Assembly (NCBI GenBank): GCA_001661245.1
Contig: KV454018.1
Span: 56,239 to 120,238 of the forward strand
Length of the DNA stretch: 64,000 nucleotides
Reading direction: 5' to 3'
DNA from: Pachysolen tannophilus NRRL Y-2460
Taxonomy: Eukaryota; Ascomycota; Pichiomycetes; Alaninales; Pachysolenaceae
A model generated the notes under the pieces. It did not search any database. It was given only the letters and a program-made list of their open reading frames with translations, and was not told the origin of the DNA. Both the position numbers and the translations under genes were made by a program. Positions 19,903 through 29,945 of this stretch are shown here, piece after piece; the first letter of the stretch is position 1; the number at the start of each line of letters is the position of its first letter.

Positions 19903-22719
19903 ATGTCAAAAGCTAGTGGTAATGATGATCATGACGATAAATCTTCAGAAGAAATTACTTTACCGAGATTTTTGTTAATGAGACCGTCTTCTTCTTTACT
20001 GCTTAATGCAGAATTGAACCAAATCAATAACAACGATAACGAGAACGGTGAAGTTGAAGATGACGATGACGATGACGATAATAATAATGACGATTACGAC
20101 GATAACCATGATGATAATGACAATAATAATGATGAAGAGTCTTTGGAAGCTATAGATGAGAATGCTTCTTTAAAAGATGAAGAAGAACCTACTAAGATCA
20201 AAATCAATGATGCATCAGAAGATTTTTTCGATGATGAGAGTGCAATGAGTAACCCTGATCATTATACTTCTTCAAGTTCAGATAGCATAAACCTCGGTAA
20301 CTCGGATGGAACAACTAAAGATCTGACAGCAGCTACAGCAGCAGCAGCAGCTGGTGCTGGTAATGCTGGTGCTTCTTCTTCTTCTGAAGATACAGCAACT
20401 GGTGAAAAACTTGCCAAAATTTCTAGTAACAAATCCCAGTTAAGTCGAGTATCTTCAACAACTTTAAAATTAAAGGCTAAATTTAAGAAAACAATGACAA
20501 ATGGTACAAATTCGATATTGAATCATGGATTTGGATTTAAAAATAATAAAATAAATGTTGGAAATAGAATTCAAAAAAATCTCAAGTCGATTAATCAGGT
20601 AATAGATGAAGAAAAAAATATTGGGAATACAGATTTAGATGATACGAATGCAGATTCAGGTTCATCAGCTTCTCCTGAATTATCATCAACTCAGGCACAA
20701 ACAATAGTTAATCAACATCAAAGTCTTACAAAGATGTTGAAAAATAAAGAGAATCCACTGGATGAATCGCGTTTTTTATCTCCCAATACAAATACTTTTT
20801 TCAATAGTTCTGATGAGGAAAACGACTATGATAGTTGCTTTGATGATCTTGATGCTTCAGCTAATGACTACATTGCACCACCTAAAAATGTACAAGCAGG
20901 TGTTTTATCTTCATTATTGAGATTATATCAAGGTGAAACTCTTTTCCATCATAAATCAGATAGTAGTTCTATCTTTTCAGAGAAAACAAATAATAGTGAT
21001 ATTCTTTCACCACAGAAATCTAGAGATAGTATTAACGAAAGAAAACCTAGATCAAGATTAAGAGAACATGCTTCTAGAAGAAGTTCAAGATCGGAATCGA
21101 ATTTTAGATCAAAATCACCATTATCAGGAATAAAACATCATATAAATAATTCAGAACTGGATATTAGAAATGCTATACGTCTGACTTCACCAATAAATAC
21201 ACACCTTAAGAGACCACCACAACCTACAAGAAATGCTTCTTCTTCTTCATTTGTCAATATTATGAATAGTTTAAGAGCAGAATCACCTGCACCATCATTA
21301 TTTAAGAAAAAATCATCATCTGCTTATTTTGAAAATTTACCAACTTTCCATAAACATAGAAAATCTAAAAAACAAAAAATAATTGAAAAATTAGAAGCTA
21401 GAGAAGCTAAAATTACTGTTCATATTGCAAATATTTTACAAAGACAAAGATTTATTATTAAAATTTGTAAAGCGTTAATGTTATATGGAGCACCAACACA
21501 TAGATTAGAAGAATATATGATAATGACAGCTAGAGTCTTAGAAATTGATGCACAATTTATGTATATTCCTGGTTGTATGCTTATTTCATTTGGAGATGTT
21601 GCAACAAGGACATCTGAAATGCAATTAATTAGATGTTCTGAAGGTTTAAATTTAGCTAAATTATATGATGTTCATAATATTTATAAAGAAGTTGTTCATG
21701 ATTTAATAGGTGTTGAAGAAGCAAACAAGAAAATAGATGAATTACTTTCAAGGAAACCATTATATAATCGATGGATTTTAGTTTTATTAAATGGTATAGC
21801 AAGTGCTTTAGTAACATCTTGGGGTTTTAAAGGAGGATGGAGAGATATGCCTATTTCATTTATATTGGGATTAATAGTAAGTTTTTTACAAAATTTTATT
21901 GCACCAATGTCAAAAACTTATTCATCAGTTTTTGAAGTTAGTGCTTCAATTATTGTTTCATTTTTAAGTAGAGCTTTTGGTGCAATTAATGGAGGTAGTA
22001 CATTTTGTTTTAGTGCAATTGTTCAAAGTTCTTTATCATTAATCTTACCTGGTTATACCATCTTACTTGGTTCACTTGAATTACAATCTAGAAGTATTGT
22101 TTCTGGATCAGTAAGAATGTTTTATGCAATCATTTATTCTTTATTTTTAGGTTTTGGTATAACTTTAGGTGGTGCTATGTATGATTGGGTAACAAGAAAT
22201 GATACAGTTTTAACATCATGTCCCGATAGTATTCAACTTTCCCCATATTTTAGAATGTTATTTGTACCATTATACTCTCTGAGCCAAGGATTATATTGTC
22301 AAGCAAGAATAACACAACTTCCTGTAATGGTACTTATTGCATGTTCAGGTTACGTTGGTTATTATTTTGCTGCAAAACATTTTACAAATTCTACAGAATT
22401 AAGTTCAGCAATTGGTGCCCTAATAATAGGAGTCATGGGTAACTTATACTCAAGAGTATTCAAAGGTATGGCCGTAGTTGCAATGTTACCAGGAATATTC
22501 TTATTAGTCCCAGGAAGTCTTGGTGTGAAAAGTACAATTGTAGCAGGTGTTAATCTTGCAAATAGTCTTGTTAGTGGTACTTCTACAGATAGCACCTCGA
22601 CTTTGACTTTTGGTATCACAATGGTCGAAATCGCAATAGGTCTCAGCGTAGGATTAATTGCTGCAACCTTAATCATATACCCTTTGGGGAAAAAGAAAAC
22701 TGGATTATTCACCTTATAA
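19903..22719 (+). CDS. PRM10: PRM10-type ThrE-domain membrane protein
   Basis: The family joins two related membrane domains (DUF1212/ThrE and a second ThrE-like domain) and is predicted to export small amino acids or similar solutes. S. cerevisiae PRM10 is pheromone-induced. The protein has 938 residues. The N-terminal 490 or so are disordered and very acidic (Asp/Asn runs at residues about 45-80), with an Ala-rich stretch and many Ser. The conserved part starts near 'ILQRQRFIIKICKALMLYGAPTHRLEEYM', the typical ThrE entry with GAPTHRLE, and is followed by about ten hydrophobic segments. Diagnostic later blocks are 'IGVMGNLYSR' and 'MLPGIFLLVPGSLG'. The long acidic N-terminus is longer than in S. 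cerevisiae but is common in other yeasts. Confidence 0.9.
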   Translation: MSKASGNDDHDDKSSEEITLPRFLLMRPSSSLLLNAELNQINNNDNENGEVEDDDDDDDNNNDDYDDNHDDNDNNNDEESLEAIDENASLKDEEEPTKIKINDASEDFFDDESAMSNPDHYTSSSSDSINLGNSDGTTKDLTAATAAAAAGAGNAGASSSSEDTATGEKLAKISSNKSQLSRVSSTTLKLKAKFKKTMTNGTNSILNHGFGFKNNKINVGNRIQKNLKSINQVIDEEKNIGNTDLDDTNADSGSSASPELSSTQAQTIVNQHQSLTKMLKNKENPLDESRFLSPNTNTFFNSSDEENDYDSCFDDLDASANDYIAPPKNVQAGVLSSLLRLYQGETLFHHKSDSSSIFSEKTNNSDILSPQKSRDSINERKPRSRLREHASRRSSRSESNFRSKSPLSGIKHHINNSELDIRNAIRLTSPINTHLKRPPQPTRNASSSSFVNIMNSLRAESPAPSLFKKKSSSAYFENLPTFHKHRKSKKQKIIEKLEAREAKITVHIANILQRQRFIIKICKALMLYGAPTHRLEEYMIMTARVLEIDAQFMYIPGCMLISFGDVATRTSEMQLIRCSEGLNLAKLYDVHNIYKEVVHDLIGVEEANKKIDELLSRKPLYNRWILVLLNGIASALVTSWGFKGGWRDMPISFILGLIVSFLQNFIAPMSKTYSSVFEVSASIIVSFLSRAFGAINGGSTFCFSAIVQSSLSLILPGYTILLGSLELQSRSIVSGSVRMFYAIIYSLFLGFGITLGGAMYDWVTRNDTVLTSCPDSIQLSPYFRMLFVPLYSLSQGLYCQARITQLPVMVLIACSGYVGYYFAAKHFTNSTELSSAIGALIIGVMGNLYSRVFKGMAVVAMLPGIFLLVPGSLGVKSTIVAGVNLANSLVSGTSTDSTSTLTFGITMVEIAIGLSVGLIAATLIIYPLGKKKTGLFTL

Positions 22720-23013
22720 ATTTGTACTATATACTATACTATAATAGAGGTATTAAACATTCTCTTTATAGCTGAAAATTTTTTTGTAAAAAACGGTAGT
22801 GTCTTTTGTAACAAATAAATGTTTATGTCCTGAAAATTTTCCAATTGAAAAGAAAGGTTTTTTTATTTAACCAACGCGTTGAACAAGTCTCCGGTATATA
22901 GAAAGAAAGAAAGAACCAAATATATATTAATATATTAATATATTAATATATTCTTTTCAATTTTAATAAAAATTTTTTATTAAAAAAAAAAGTGATTTTC
23001 TATTGGTTTGATC
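22720..23013. promoter_or_regulatory. CCT8 promoter
   Basis: This stretch contains a GTAGTG element (22796..22801), the perfect palindrome CAACGCGTTG (22872..22881) with an MCB core ACGCGT, and repeated ATTAATAT units at about 22923-22951. Confidence 0.55.
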
Positions 23014-24774
23014 ATGTCGCTTAAGTTACCTCAAGCGCCAAATGCTGGGCTTTTTAAAAATGGGTATCAGACATATTCAAGTAGTGATGGGGCTATTGTT
23101 AGAAATATTCAAGCTTGTAAAGAGGTTACATCTATGTGTTTAACAAGTATTGGGCCATGTGGTCGTAATAAGATTATTGTTAATCATCTTGGTAAAGTTT
23201 TCATAACAAATGATGCTGCTACGATGTTGAAGGAATTGGATGTTGTTCATCCTGCTGTTAAGATATTATGTATGGCATCAAATCAACAAGAACAAGAAAT
23301 GGGTGATTTAACTAATTTTGTAATGATTTTAGCTGGAGAATTATTATTACTTAGTGAAAAATTAATAAATTTAGGTTTACAACCAATTGAAGTCATTAAT
23401 GGTTATAATTTAGCAAAAATTTTTACAATTAAAGAATTGGATAATTTAGTAGTTGATGAAGTTAAAAGTTTAAATGATAAAAATGAATTATTAAAAATTA
23501 TTAAACCTGTAATTTCTTCAAAACAACATGGTTTAGAAGAATTAATTAGTGAATTAGTAGTTGATGCTATATTAAGTGTTTTACCTAAAAATAAAAATAC
23601 AAAAATTACTAATTTTAATGTTGATTCTATAAGAGTTGTTAAAATTATGGGATCTTCTTTAGAAAATTCATTTATTGTTAAAGGTATGGTTTTCCCAAGA
23701 GAACCTGAAGGTCATATTAAAAAAATTAATTCAAAATCAAAAGTAGCAGTATATACTTGTCCTATTGATATTTCAACAACAGAAACAAAAGGAACTGTAC
23801 TATTACATAATGCTCAAGAAATGTTGGATTTTAGTACTGGTGAAGAACAACAATTACATCAAATGGTAAAAGAAATTCATTCAAGTGGAGTTAGAGTTGT
23901 AATTGCTGGTGAAGCCGTTGGTGAATTGGCATTACATTATTTGAACAGATTTAATATCTTAGTATTAAAAGTCCCATCTAAATTTGATTTAAGAAGAATT
24001 TGTAGAGTTTGTGGTGCTACTCCATTACCAAGACTTGGTGCACCAATGCCAGAAGAAGCTGGTACTATTGATATTGTAGAAACTAAAGAAGTTGGTGGTG
24101 ATAGAGTTACAATTTTTAAACAAAATGAAGAAGATATTTCTAAAACTGCAACTATTGTCATTAGAGGTGCAACAAAAAATAATTTGGATGATATCGAAAG
24201 AGCAATTGATGATGGTATAAATTCTGTAAAAGGTTTATTAAAAGATCCTAGATTACTTCCAGGTGCAGGTTCAAGTGAAATAGAATTAGTTGGAAGAATT
24301 ACAGCATATGGAGAAAAAACTCCAGGTTTGTTACAATTAGCAATTAAAACGTTTGCTAAAAGTTTTGAAGTTATTCCAAGAACTTTAGCAGAAACATCTG
24401 GTTTAGACACTTCAGAAGTCATATCTAGATTATATGCTTCTCACTCAAAACATAAGGACTCATCTACTTCTACATCTACGACTACTTCAACCACCGAAAG
24501 TGCTGGTAGTGAAATCGATGCATCAGTCTCTGATGTTGATAGAGATGCTCTCACTTATGGTATTGACTGTGATAGTGAAAGCGCTGATGGTTTATGTGAT
24601 GTTGTTGAAAAAGGTATTTTTGATTTGTTATGCTCTAAAAAGAACGCAATTAATTTAGCTTGTGATGCTGCATGTACTGTTTTAAGTGTTGATCAGATTA
24701 TCATGGCTAAAAGAGCAGGTGGCCCAGTCATGCCACAGCAACCAAAACCAGGTAACTGGGATCAAGATGATTAG
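23014..24774 (+). CDS. CCT8: Chaperonin TRiC/CCT subunit theta
   Basis: This is one of eight subunits of the cytosolic chaperonin that folds actin, tubulin and many WD40 proteins (Lst8, encoded at 44617, belongs to a typical client class). The protein has 586 residues from the ATG at 23014. An upstream TTG in frame is not needed, and MSLKLPQAPNAGLFK matches the yeast start. Family blocks include 'SIGPCGRNKII', 'NDAATMLKELDVVHPAVK', 'CRVCGATPLPRLGAP', 'GDRVTIFKQ', 'RGATKNNLDDIERAIDD' and the C-terminal 'GPVMPQQPKPGNWDQDD'. The nucleotide motif reads GDLTN rather than the usual GDGTN. A Ser/Thr-rich insertion lies at about residues 485-510. It is convergent with DBP4. Confidence 0.97.
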   Translation: MSLKLPQAPNAGLFKNGYQTYSSSDGAIVRNIQACKEVTSMCLTSIGPCGRNKIIVNHLGKVFITNDAATMLKELDVVHPAVKILCMASNQQEQEMGDLTNFVMILAGELLLLSEKLINLGLQPIEVINGYNLAKIFTIKELDNLVVDEVKSLNDKNELLKIIKPVISSKQHGLEELISELVVDAILSVLPKNKNTKITNFNVDSIRVVKIMGSSLENSFIVKGMVFPREPEGHIKKINSKSKVAVYTCPIDISTTETKGTVLLHNAQEMLDFSTGEEQQLHQMVKEIHSSGVRVVIAGEAVGELALHYLNRFNILVLKVPSKFDLRRICRVCGATPLPRLGAPMPEEAGTIDIVETKEVGGDRVTIFKQNEEDISKTATIVIRGATKNNLDDIERAIDDGINSVKGLLKDPRLLPGAGSSEIELVGRITAYGEKTPGLLQLAIKTFAKSFEVIPRTLAETSGLDTSEVISRLYASHSKHKDSSTSTSTTTSTTESAGSEIDASVSDVDRDALTYGIDCDSESADGLCDVVEKGIFDLLCSKKNAINLACDAACTVLSVDQIIMAKRAGGPVMPQQPKPGNWDQDD

Positions 24775-25098
24775 ATGTGAAGAATTAACCTCAAGGTTCA
24801 GACAGGATTTTCCTAATCTTTCTATTTAAATGCTGTTTTCTTTTCTGTTGTTTTGAATTTGTTCGTATATATATCTATAATTTTTTTTCATTTCTTTTTT
24901 TTTTTCTCTAATTTTTATTTCCTGGCCTTTACACATGGGATATCAGTCAGATGTATGGTATATAGTTGCAAAAAATATCTATATATATACATTACTTTGA
25001 AAATTAAAATAAAAGTGATCTATTAAAATTATTATGAGAAAGAAAAAAAAAATTAATGCAATTAGTAATTTCTAGTAAAAATGTTACAGTAATATATT
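24775..25098. other. Convergent CCT8/DBP4 intergenic region
   Basis: This 324-base stretch of AT-rich 3'-UTR DNA contains TATATA-type elements near 24866 and 24980 that could direct 3' end formation on either strand. No gene was seen. Confidence 0.5.
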
Positions 25099-27486
25099 TC
25101 AATTGTTTATTAATCTCGCCGTCAAAGCCTCCAAATCTTCTAAAGTTTCTGGCAGTTCAATCTCTACCACATCTTTTTGAGCCGTCTTATCCATATCATC
25201 ATCATCTTTTTGGAACCACTGCTTAGGTTTCTTGAGTGGTGGGGCTTCGTCGTCTTCTTCTGATTCTGACTGGAAGTCTTCGTCAATATCAGGTAATTCG
25301 CTGATTTCTTCCTCTTCACTTTCAATAGTTCCTTCAGATTCTTCTTCTTCCTCCTCTAATCTTCTTCTTTCTAATTCTTGTCTTCTTCTCTTCTTTTCTA
25401 ATTTTTTATCTTTAGCTAATGCTTTATCTGTGATATCTTCCTTTTGCATAAACTGTGTTTCATTTTCAAGGAATTCCTTCTTTAAATCTTTAATATTATC
25501 CTTGACATCTTCTTCTTTAATAAATTCATAAACTTCATGAGTATTTCCTTCGTCATCGAATATTAATTTTTTACCTAAACCTTTACTTGACAGTGACTGT
25601 TTTTTAGACGTTGCTTTTTTCAAAGACCTCTTTGAACTTAAATCATGCAACTCAGGAATCTCATCTTTTAATAAATCGTGATCTTTCCTCTTGATAGTCA
25701 TGAAGTCATCATCTGCTTCTTGTTCTTCTTGTTCTTCTTGTTGACCATCTTTTTCTCGATCATTTGTCATATTAATATAATGTTCTGATAATACTGTAGT
25801 ATTTTTTCTTTCAAACATCTTATCGTACTTTGTTCTGACTTTCTTGTCGTTATTCTCTATGACTTCACCATTTTCATCTGTTTTAGATAAGTTTATCAAT
25901 TGCCTATTAGTATTTTTCAACTCTTTCATCCTGTTGATTAATTTATCAGTATCATCTGAATTATTCAGAGCTTTATTTAAAAACTTAATCTTTGGAGCAC
26001 CTGGAAGTCCAAGACTTTTGGCAAATTCTTCAGCAGGGTACTGATCAAACTTGAAAACTTCTTTATCCTTTTGAATGAAAATCGATTTGAAATAACTCAT
26101 AAATGCTCTTTGACCCAAATATTTCAATTCAGGGTCTTTAAAACAAAGAGATTGTAATTGTTGATGGATTTGCTTTTTCTTATTATTTTTTATATTTAAT
26201 TTTTTAATATCGATTTTTTTTGAAGTTAATCTTTTAATAAAACCATCTTCTTCAGATGGGGTTAAGATTAATAAATTGTTCCCACTTCTTCCAAACCTTC
26301 CTGCTCTACCAGCTCTATGTATAAAAGTATTTGCATCTTCGGGGCAATCCAATTGGACAATCCAATCAACAGCTGGAATATCTATACCTCTAGCAACAAC
26401 GTCTGTAGTAATTAAACATGATTTATTACTAGCAGAAAATTTCATCGTAGTTTCAATTCTTGAAGTTTGCTTTTGTCTGCCATGTAATTTCATCAAAGAT
26501 ATACCTGGTTGTAATTTTCTAAAAGTTTCATAAATGAAATGTACTTGTTTTGATGAAGAAACGAAAACAATTATTTTACAAGATAAATGTGTTTTCAAAA
26601 ATGACCATAAGATATTGAGTTTATCATATAATGGAGCTACTATGTAACTTTGTGATAATTGTTGAGGTACTGGTGTAGAATCATTATCATTATTTCCATT
26701 ATTATTCCCGTGATCAGTATTAATATCTTCTTTGATATTTATATAAACTGGATTCACCAATGATACTCTTGCTAAATCTTTTACAGAATTTGTCTGAGTA
26801 GCACTAAATAACAAATTTTGTCTTTCTGGAGGAAGATTTGCCAATATACTATCTAAAGTCTTTCTAAAACCCATATCCAAGATTCGATCAGCCTCATCCA
26901 AGACCAACATTTTCAAATTCGAAAGCTCAAAGTTTACAGATTGGTCCATATGCTGTAAGATTCTACCAGGAGTACCTATCAAGATATTAATTTTATTTAT
27001 TCTTTCACTTTCAAATTTAAAATCTTTACCCCCAATGACTAAACCACAACCAAAAGTATTGTACCTACCAATTTTCGTCAATACTTCAAAAATCTGTACC
27101 GCCAACTCCCTAGTCGGTGTTATAATCAAAGCACAACACCCATCCATATCTGTAACTTTCTCATGAACTAATCTTTCCATCAATGGAACTAAAAAAGCCA
27201 ACGTCTTCCCTGAACCAGTCTTTGCAGCAGCCAAAATATCATTTTTCCTTAACGCAGATATAATAGAGTTCCGCTGAATATCAGTCATCGAAACAAACGA
27301 ATTCTCCTTCAACCCTTTCAAAGTATTTTCCGTTATTGGGAAATCCTCAAATCGATCCAAATTCTTAACTGTATGCATATCAAATTTTTCAATCTTTTCC
27401 TGTAAACCATTCAAATACTTCTCATTTTGAAAACGATGCTCCTTACGCTGCTTCGCAGTAAGCACATGATTATGTTTCTTCGCCAT
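25099..27486 (-). CDS. DBP4: DEAD-box RNA helicase DBP4 (HCA4)
   Basis: Dbp4 is a nucleolar ATPase that helps release U14 and U3 from pre-18S rRNA during small-subunit maturation. The protein has 795 residues versus 770 in yeast. The N-terminus 'KQRKEHRFQNEKYL' and 'FEDFPITENTLKGLKE' are typical of this subfamily. Helicase motifs in order are Q motif 'MTDIQ', Walker A 'AAKTGSGKT', 'PTRELAVQI', 'IGTPGRIL', 'VLDEADRILDMGF', 'SATQT', 'ARGIDIPAVDWI' and 'HRAGRAGRFGRSG'. The C-terminal third is charged with acidic runs and ends in 'LEDLEALTARLINN', matching the conserved tail. A GC-rich hairpin lies about 200 bases upstream of the start. Confidence 0.96.
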   Translation of the reverse strand: MAKKHNHVLTAKQRKEHRFQNEKYLNGLQEKIEKFDMHTVKNLDRFEDFPITENTLKGLKENSFVSMTDIQRNSIISALRKNDILAAAKTGSGKTLAFLVPLMERLVHEKVTDMDGCCALIITPTRELAVQIFEVLTKIGRYNTFGCGLVIGGKDFKFESERINKINILIGTPGRILQHMDQSVNFELSNLKMLVLDEADRILDMGFRKTLDSILANLPPERQNLLFSATQTNSVKDLARVSLVNPVYINIKEDINTDHGNNNGNNDNDSTPVPQQLSQSYIVAPLYDKLNILWSFLKTHLSCKIIVFVSSSKQVHFIYETFRKLQPGISLMKLHGRQKQTSRIETTMKFSASNKSCLITTDVVARGIDIPAVDWIVQLDCPEDANTFIHRAGRAGRFGRSGNNLLILTPSEEDGFIKRLTSKKIDIKKLNIKNNKKKQIHQQLQSLCFKDPELKYLGQRAFMSYFKSIFIQKDKEVFKFDQYPAEEFAKSLGLPGAPKIKFLNKALNNSDDTDKLINRMKELKNTNRQLINLSKTDENGEVIENNDKKVRTKYDKMFERKNTTVLSEHYINMTNDREKDGQQEEQEEQEADDDFMTIKRKDHDLLKDEIPELHDLSSKRSLKKATSKKQSLSSKGLGKKLIFDDEGNTHEVYEFIKEEDVKDNIKDLKKEFLENETQFMQKEDITDKALAKDKKLEKKRRRQELERRRLEEEEEESEGTIESEEEEISELPDIDEDFQSESEEDDEAPPLKKPKQWFQKDDDDMDKTAQKDVVEIELPETLEDLEALTARLINN

Positions 27487-27983
27487 CTCTAACCAAATTT
27501 CAACAAAACAAAATAATCGTATCTATCTATTCCAACCAACAAGAATTAATACAATGCAATATTTTTTATACCAATCTACCAACCTTCTCTCTACTTGAAA
27601 CTTTTCATTTCCACATGCAGCACAAAAAAAATTTTTTTTTTTTTTTTTTTTTTTATTTTTTTTTTCCAGGCCGTTGTCGTGACTGGAGACCCAATGAGCC
27701 AGCCCGCCTTCAGTGGGCGGTGGCATTGGGAGAGAGTTGGCGGAAAAAAAAAACAGAGGGTCGCCGGTGTGTTACTGTTTGAGGTAAGTAATTGTGTTTG
27801 CCGCCTGCTGGGACCCTTTCTCTTTTCTCTATGAATAACATCTTAAGGTACTACCAAATGGTATTATTGAGTTGTAAACTTGAGATGGAGTTTGAAACGA
27901 GAGGTTTGGGTGTAGGTATTTAAGAGATTATTATTTATTGGAGCTATATAAATTTAACTATAAACTGAACAGGACATACTTTA
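27487..27983. promoter_or_regulatory. DBP4 promoter region with GC-rich hairpin
   Basis: This 497-base stretch between DBP4 and the DDE-domain gene (both minus) contains an A/T homopolymer block (27627-27665) resembling the RRPE element of ribosome-biogenesis genes, and a GC-rich segment (27670-27830) with the inverted repeat listed separately. No gene was seen. Confidence 0.55.
27690..27730. repeat. Imperfect inverted repeat in the DBP4 promoter
   Basis: The outer arms CCCAATG (27690..27696) and CATTGGG (27724..27730) pair perfectly. The inner arms CCGCC (27704..27708) and GGCGG (27716..27720) pair around a 7-base loop, with a CCA/TGG step between and small bulges. It stands out sharply from the AT-rich surroundings. 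Confidence 0.75.
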
Positions 27984-29945
27984 TTATGATGTTAGTCCGA
28001 AATATTCATCTACTTGAGGCAAGGGTAATTCAGCAATATTATTGTTTGTATATGAATTATTATCAATTGTATTTCCCTGTGTAATTGATATTGGGGGTAA
28101 AATTGGATGTGAATTATTTGTGAAAATTTTTTCTCTTTGAGTTTCTTGTATAAGGTATGTTTCAGTTAGACCGAAACAATGTGCTCCTTTCTTTAATATA
28201 TCCACAGGTAATCCTAGAACGGAAACAAATTGTTTGTGTATTCTCTGTATTGTAAAATTTGTCTCTGTAGATAACAAATCTGTTAGTTCAAAGCTTTTTC
28301 TTATACTTTCAATACTTAGCATCTTGTGTGCTTCGTATATGTGACTGGCCATTACTTCGTTATCAGTAAGACTATCTGAATTTTTGGTGAAAATGTGTCT
28401 TTCATTTAATCTTTGATAGTTTGCCCTGATAGTTGGGAAACACAAAACATCTAATGGTTGAATTACACTTGATGAACATCTAGGAAGTAAAAAAATTATA
28501 ATATTTTCTCGTTGACAAAATTGTGTTAAATCTTTCCGGTTTTGACATAACTGTTCATCCATAATAATTAATCTAAAATTACCATCTTTCAGTTTTTCAC
28601 CAGTCAAGACATTGAAATGAGTCTCAAGAAAATCTTTTAATAATAAATCTGAAGTCAGTCCCTTCTTACCAGATCTAAACTTCATCCAACTGGTAACTTC
28701 AGGTGCTAACTTAATCGAGTGCTCCAATTTAGCAATTTCGGATGTTTGCATCGATAAACCTTCCTTGGTATCTCTAGTTGACGAATAAAATATAAGGTAC
28801 GGAGGTAATATCGATCCATCAGAACATATGGTGGTTAATGAGGTGGTATTATTCTTAGTCCTTGAAGGTGAATATGTAGGTGAACCAGGAGCCACAGGAG
28901 GAGTTTGTCCAATATCTAACTTCTGAAATCCAGTTTCAGCTATATTGTAAATGGAATCTTGTTTTATATGATATCTTTCAACAATCAGATGGAAAATGTT
29001 GAACCAATACTTAATTCTGTTAATGTCAACAGCTGATATTATCCTTTCAGTTTCCCTAAAAGTGCCTCTTTTAACAGCAATATTTTTCCTTCTCCTAATA
29101 CGATAAGATAAATTTTTCCCAATAACTGCATCATCTAAACAATCAACCAATTCTATAACGAAATCCTTTTCACCTTTATATGACATTCGAAAATCATCTT
29201 TATCAGTACTTAATGTCTTTGTTCTGATAGCACCTTTTATCATATAATCGAAAACCGTAGGTGTAAGCGTCTTGGAAACAACTTCACTTTCTTGGCACAA
29301 TGTCGCTATAAATTCTACCGCTTCCGGAGGTACTTTTGATTGTTGTATAATTCTTTGTTTCAAAGATTGACTCTTATTACTCAACCTGGATAAAACTGTG
29401 TTTGGTAATACTCCATGAGCTAAAGCTGATTCTGCAACTGAAGGATATCTACCTGTTTTAAAATCTTGAATAGCTAACCTAATAGCTTCATCTCTTTCGT
29501 CAATGTTTTTAATTTTTTTAACATTTCTCTTTTTAATATAATCTCCTAAAGTACTTTTCGGTATTGAATACTGTCTAGCTAATTGACTAAGTTTTTTTGA
29601 ACAATTAACATATTCTAAATATGCAATTTCCAATTTTTGAATTCTATGTTCTTTCAATAATGAACCAAATTTTATCTCTGAAGATTTATTACCAGATTCC
29701 TTTACCATCGAAGGTGAAAGCTCATTTGCATCATCTCTAATTCCTGTATTAGTATTAGTAGTATTAGTGGTGGTGGTGCTAGCAATGGCATTGCTCGAAT
29801 CATTAGTGGTGATAGAATTAGTAATGTTACTAATATGTTCCAATGAACTTGTCGTTGAGGATTTTATAGCTGGTATCTCAAAGCCTCCGTGTACAGCAGC
29901 AACAGCTTTTGCTTCCAATTTATTTCTCAATTCGTTAGAATCCAT
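27984..29945 (-). CDS. Domesticated pogo/CENP-B-like DDE-domain protein
   Basis: This is a 653-residue protein starting at the ATG at 29945; the open frame begins 7 codons earlier at a TTG. It has the architecture of pogo-derived DNA-binding proteins (CENP-B, S. pombe Abp1/Cbh1, yeast Pdc2). A psq-type helix-turn-helix 'LARQYSIPKSTLGDYIKKR' lies near residue 120, a second HTH ('SVAESALAHGVLPNTVLSRL') follows, and a DDE_1 domain spans about 325-530. The first catalytic Asp is replaced by Ala (NIAETGF, Ala336; the family has N-x-DE-x-GF). Asp463 (IIMDE) and Asp499 (QPLDV) remain. A transposase is therefore unlikely and a DNA-binding or regulatory role is inferred. No terminal inverted repeats were seen around it. 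Confidence 0.85.
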   Translation of the reverse strand: MDSNELRNKLEAKAVAAVHGGFEIPAIKSSTTSSLEHISNITNSITTNDSSNAIASTTTTNTTNTNTGIRDDANELSPSMVKESGNKSSEIKFGSLLKEHRIQKLEIAYLEYVNCSKKLSQLARQYSIPKSTLGDYIKKRNVKKIKNIDERDEAIRLAIQDFKTGRYPSVAESALAHGVLPNTVLSRLSNKSQSLKQRIIQQSKVPPEAVEFIATLCQESEVVSKTLTPTVFDYMIKGAIRTKTLSTDKDDFRMSYKGEKDFVIELVDCLDDAVIGKNLSYRIRRRKNIAVKRGTFRETERIISAVDINRIKYWFNIFHLIVERYHIKQDSIYNIAETGFQKLDIGQTPPVAPGSPTYSPSRTKNNTTSLTTICSDGSILPPYLIFYSSTRDTKEGLSMQTSEIAKLEHSIKLAPEVTSWMKFRSGKKGLTSDLLLKDFLETHFNVLTGEKLKDGNFRLIIMDEQLCQNRKDLTQFCQRENIIIFLLPRCSSSVIQPLDVLCFPTIRANYQRLNERHIFTKNSDSLTDNEVMASHIYEAHKMLSIESIRKSFELTDLLSTETNFTIQRIHKQFVSVLGLPVDILKKGAHCFGLTETYLIQETQREKIFTNNSHPILPPISITQGNTIDNNSYTNNNIAELPLPQVDEYFGLTS

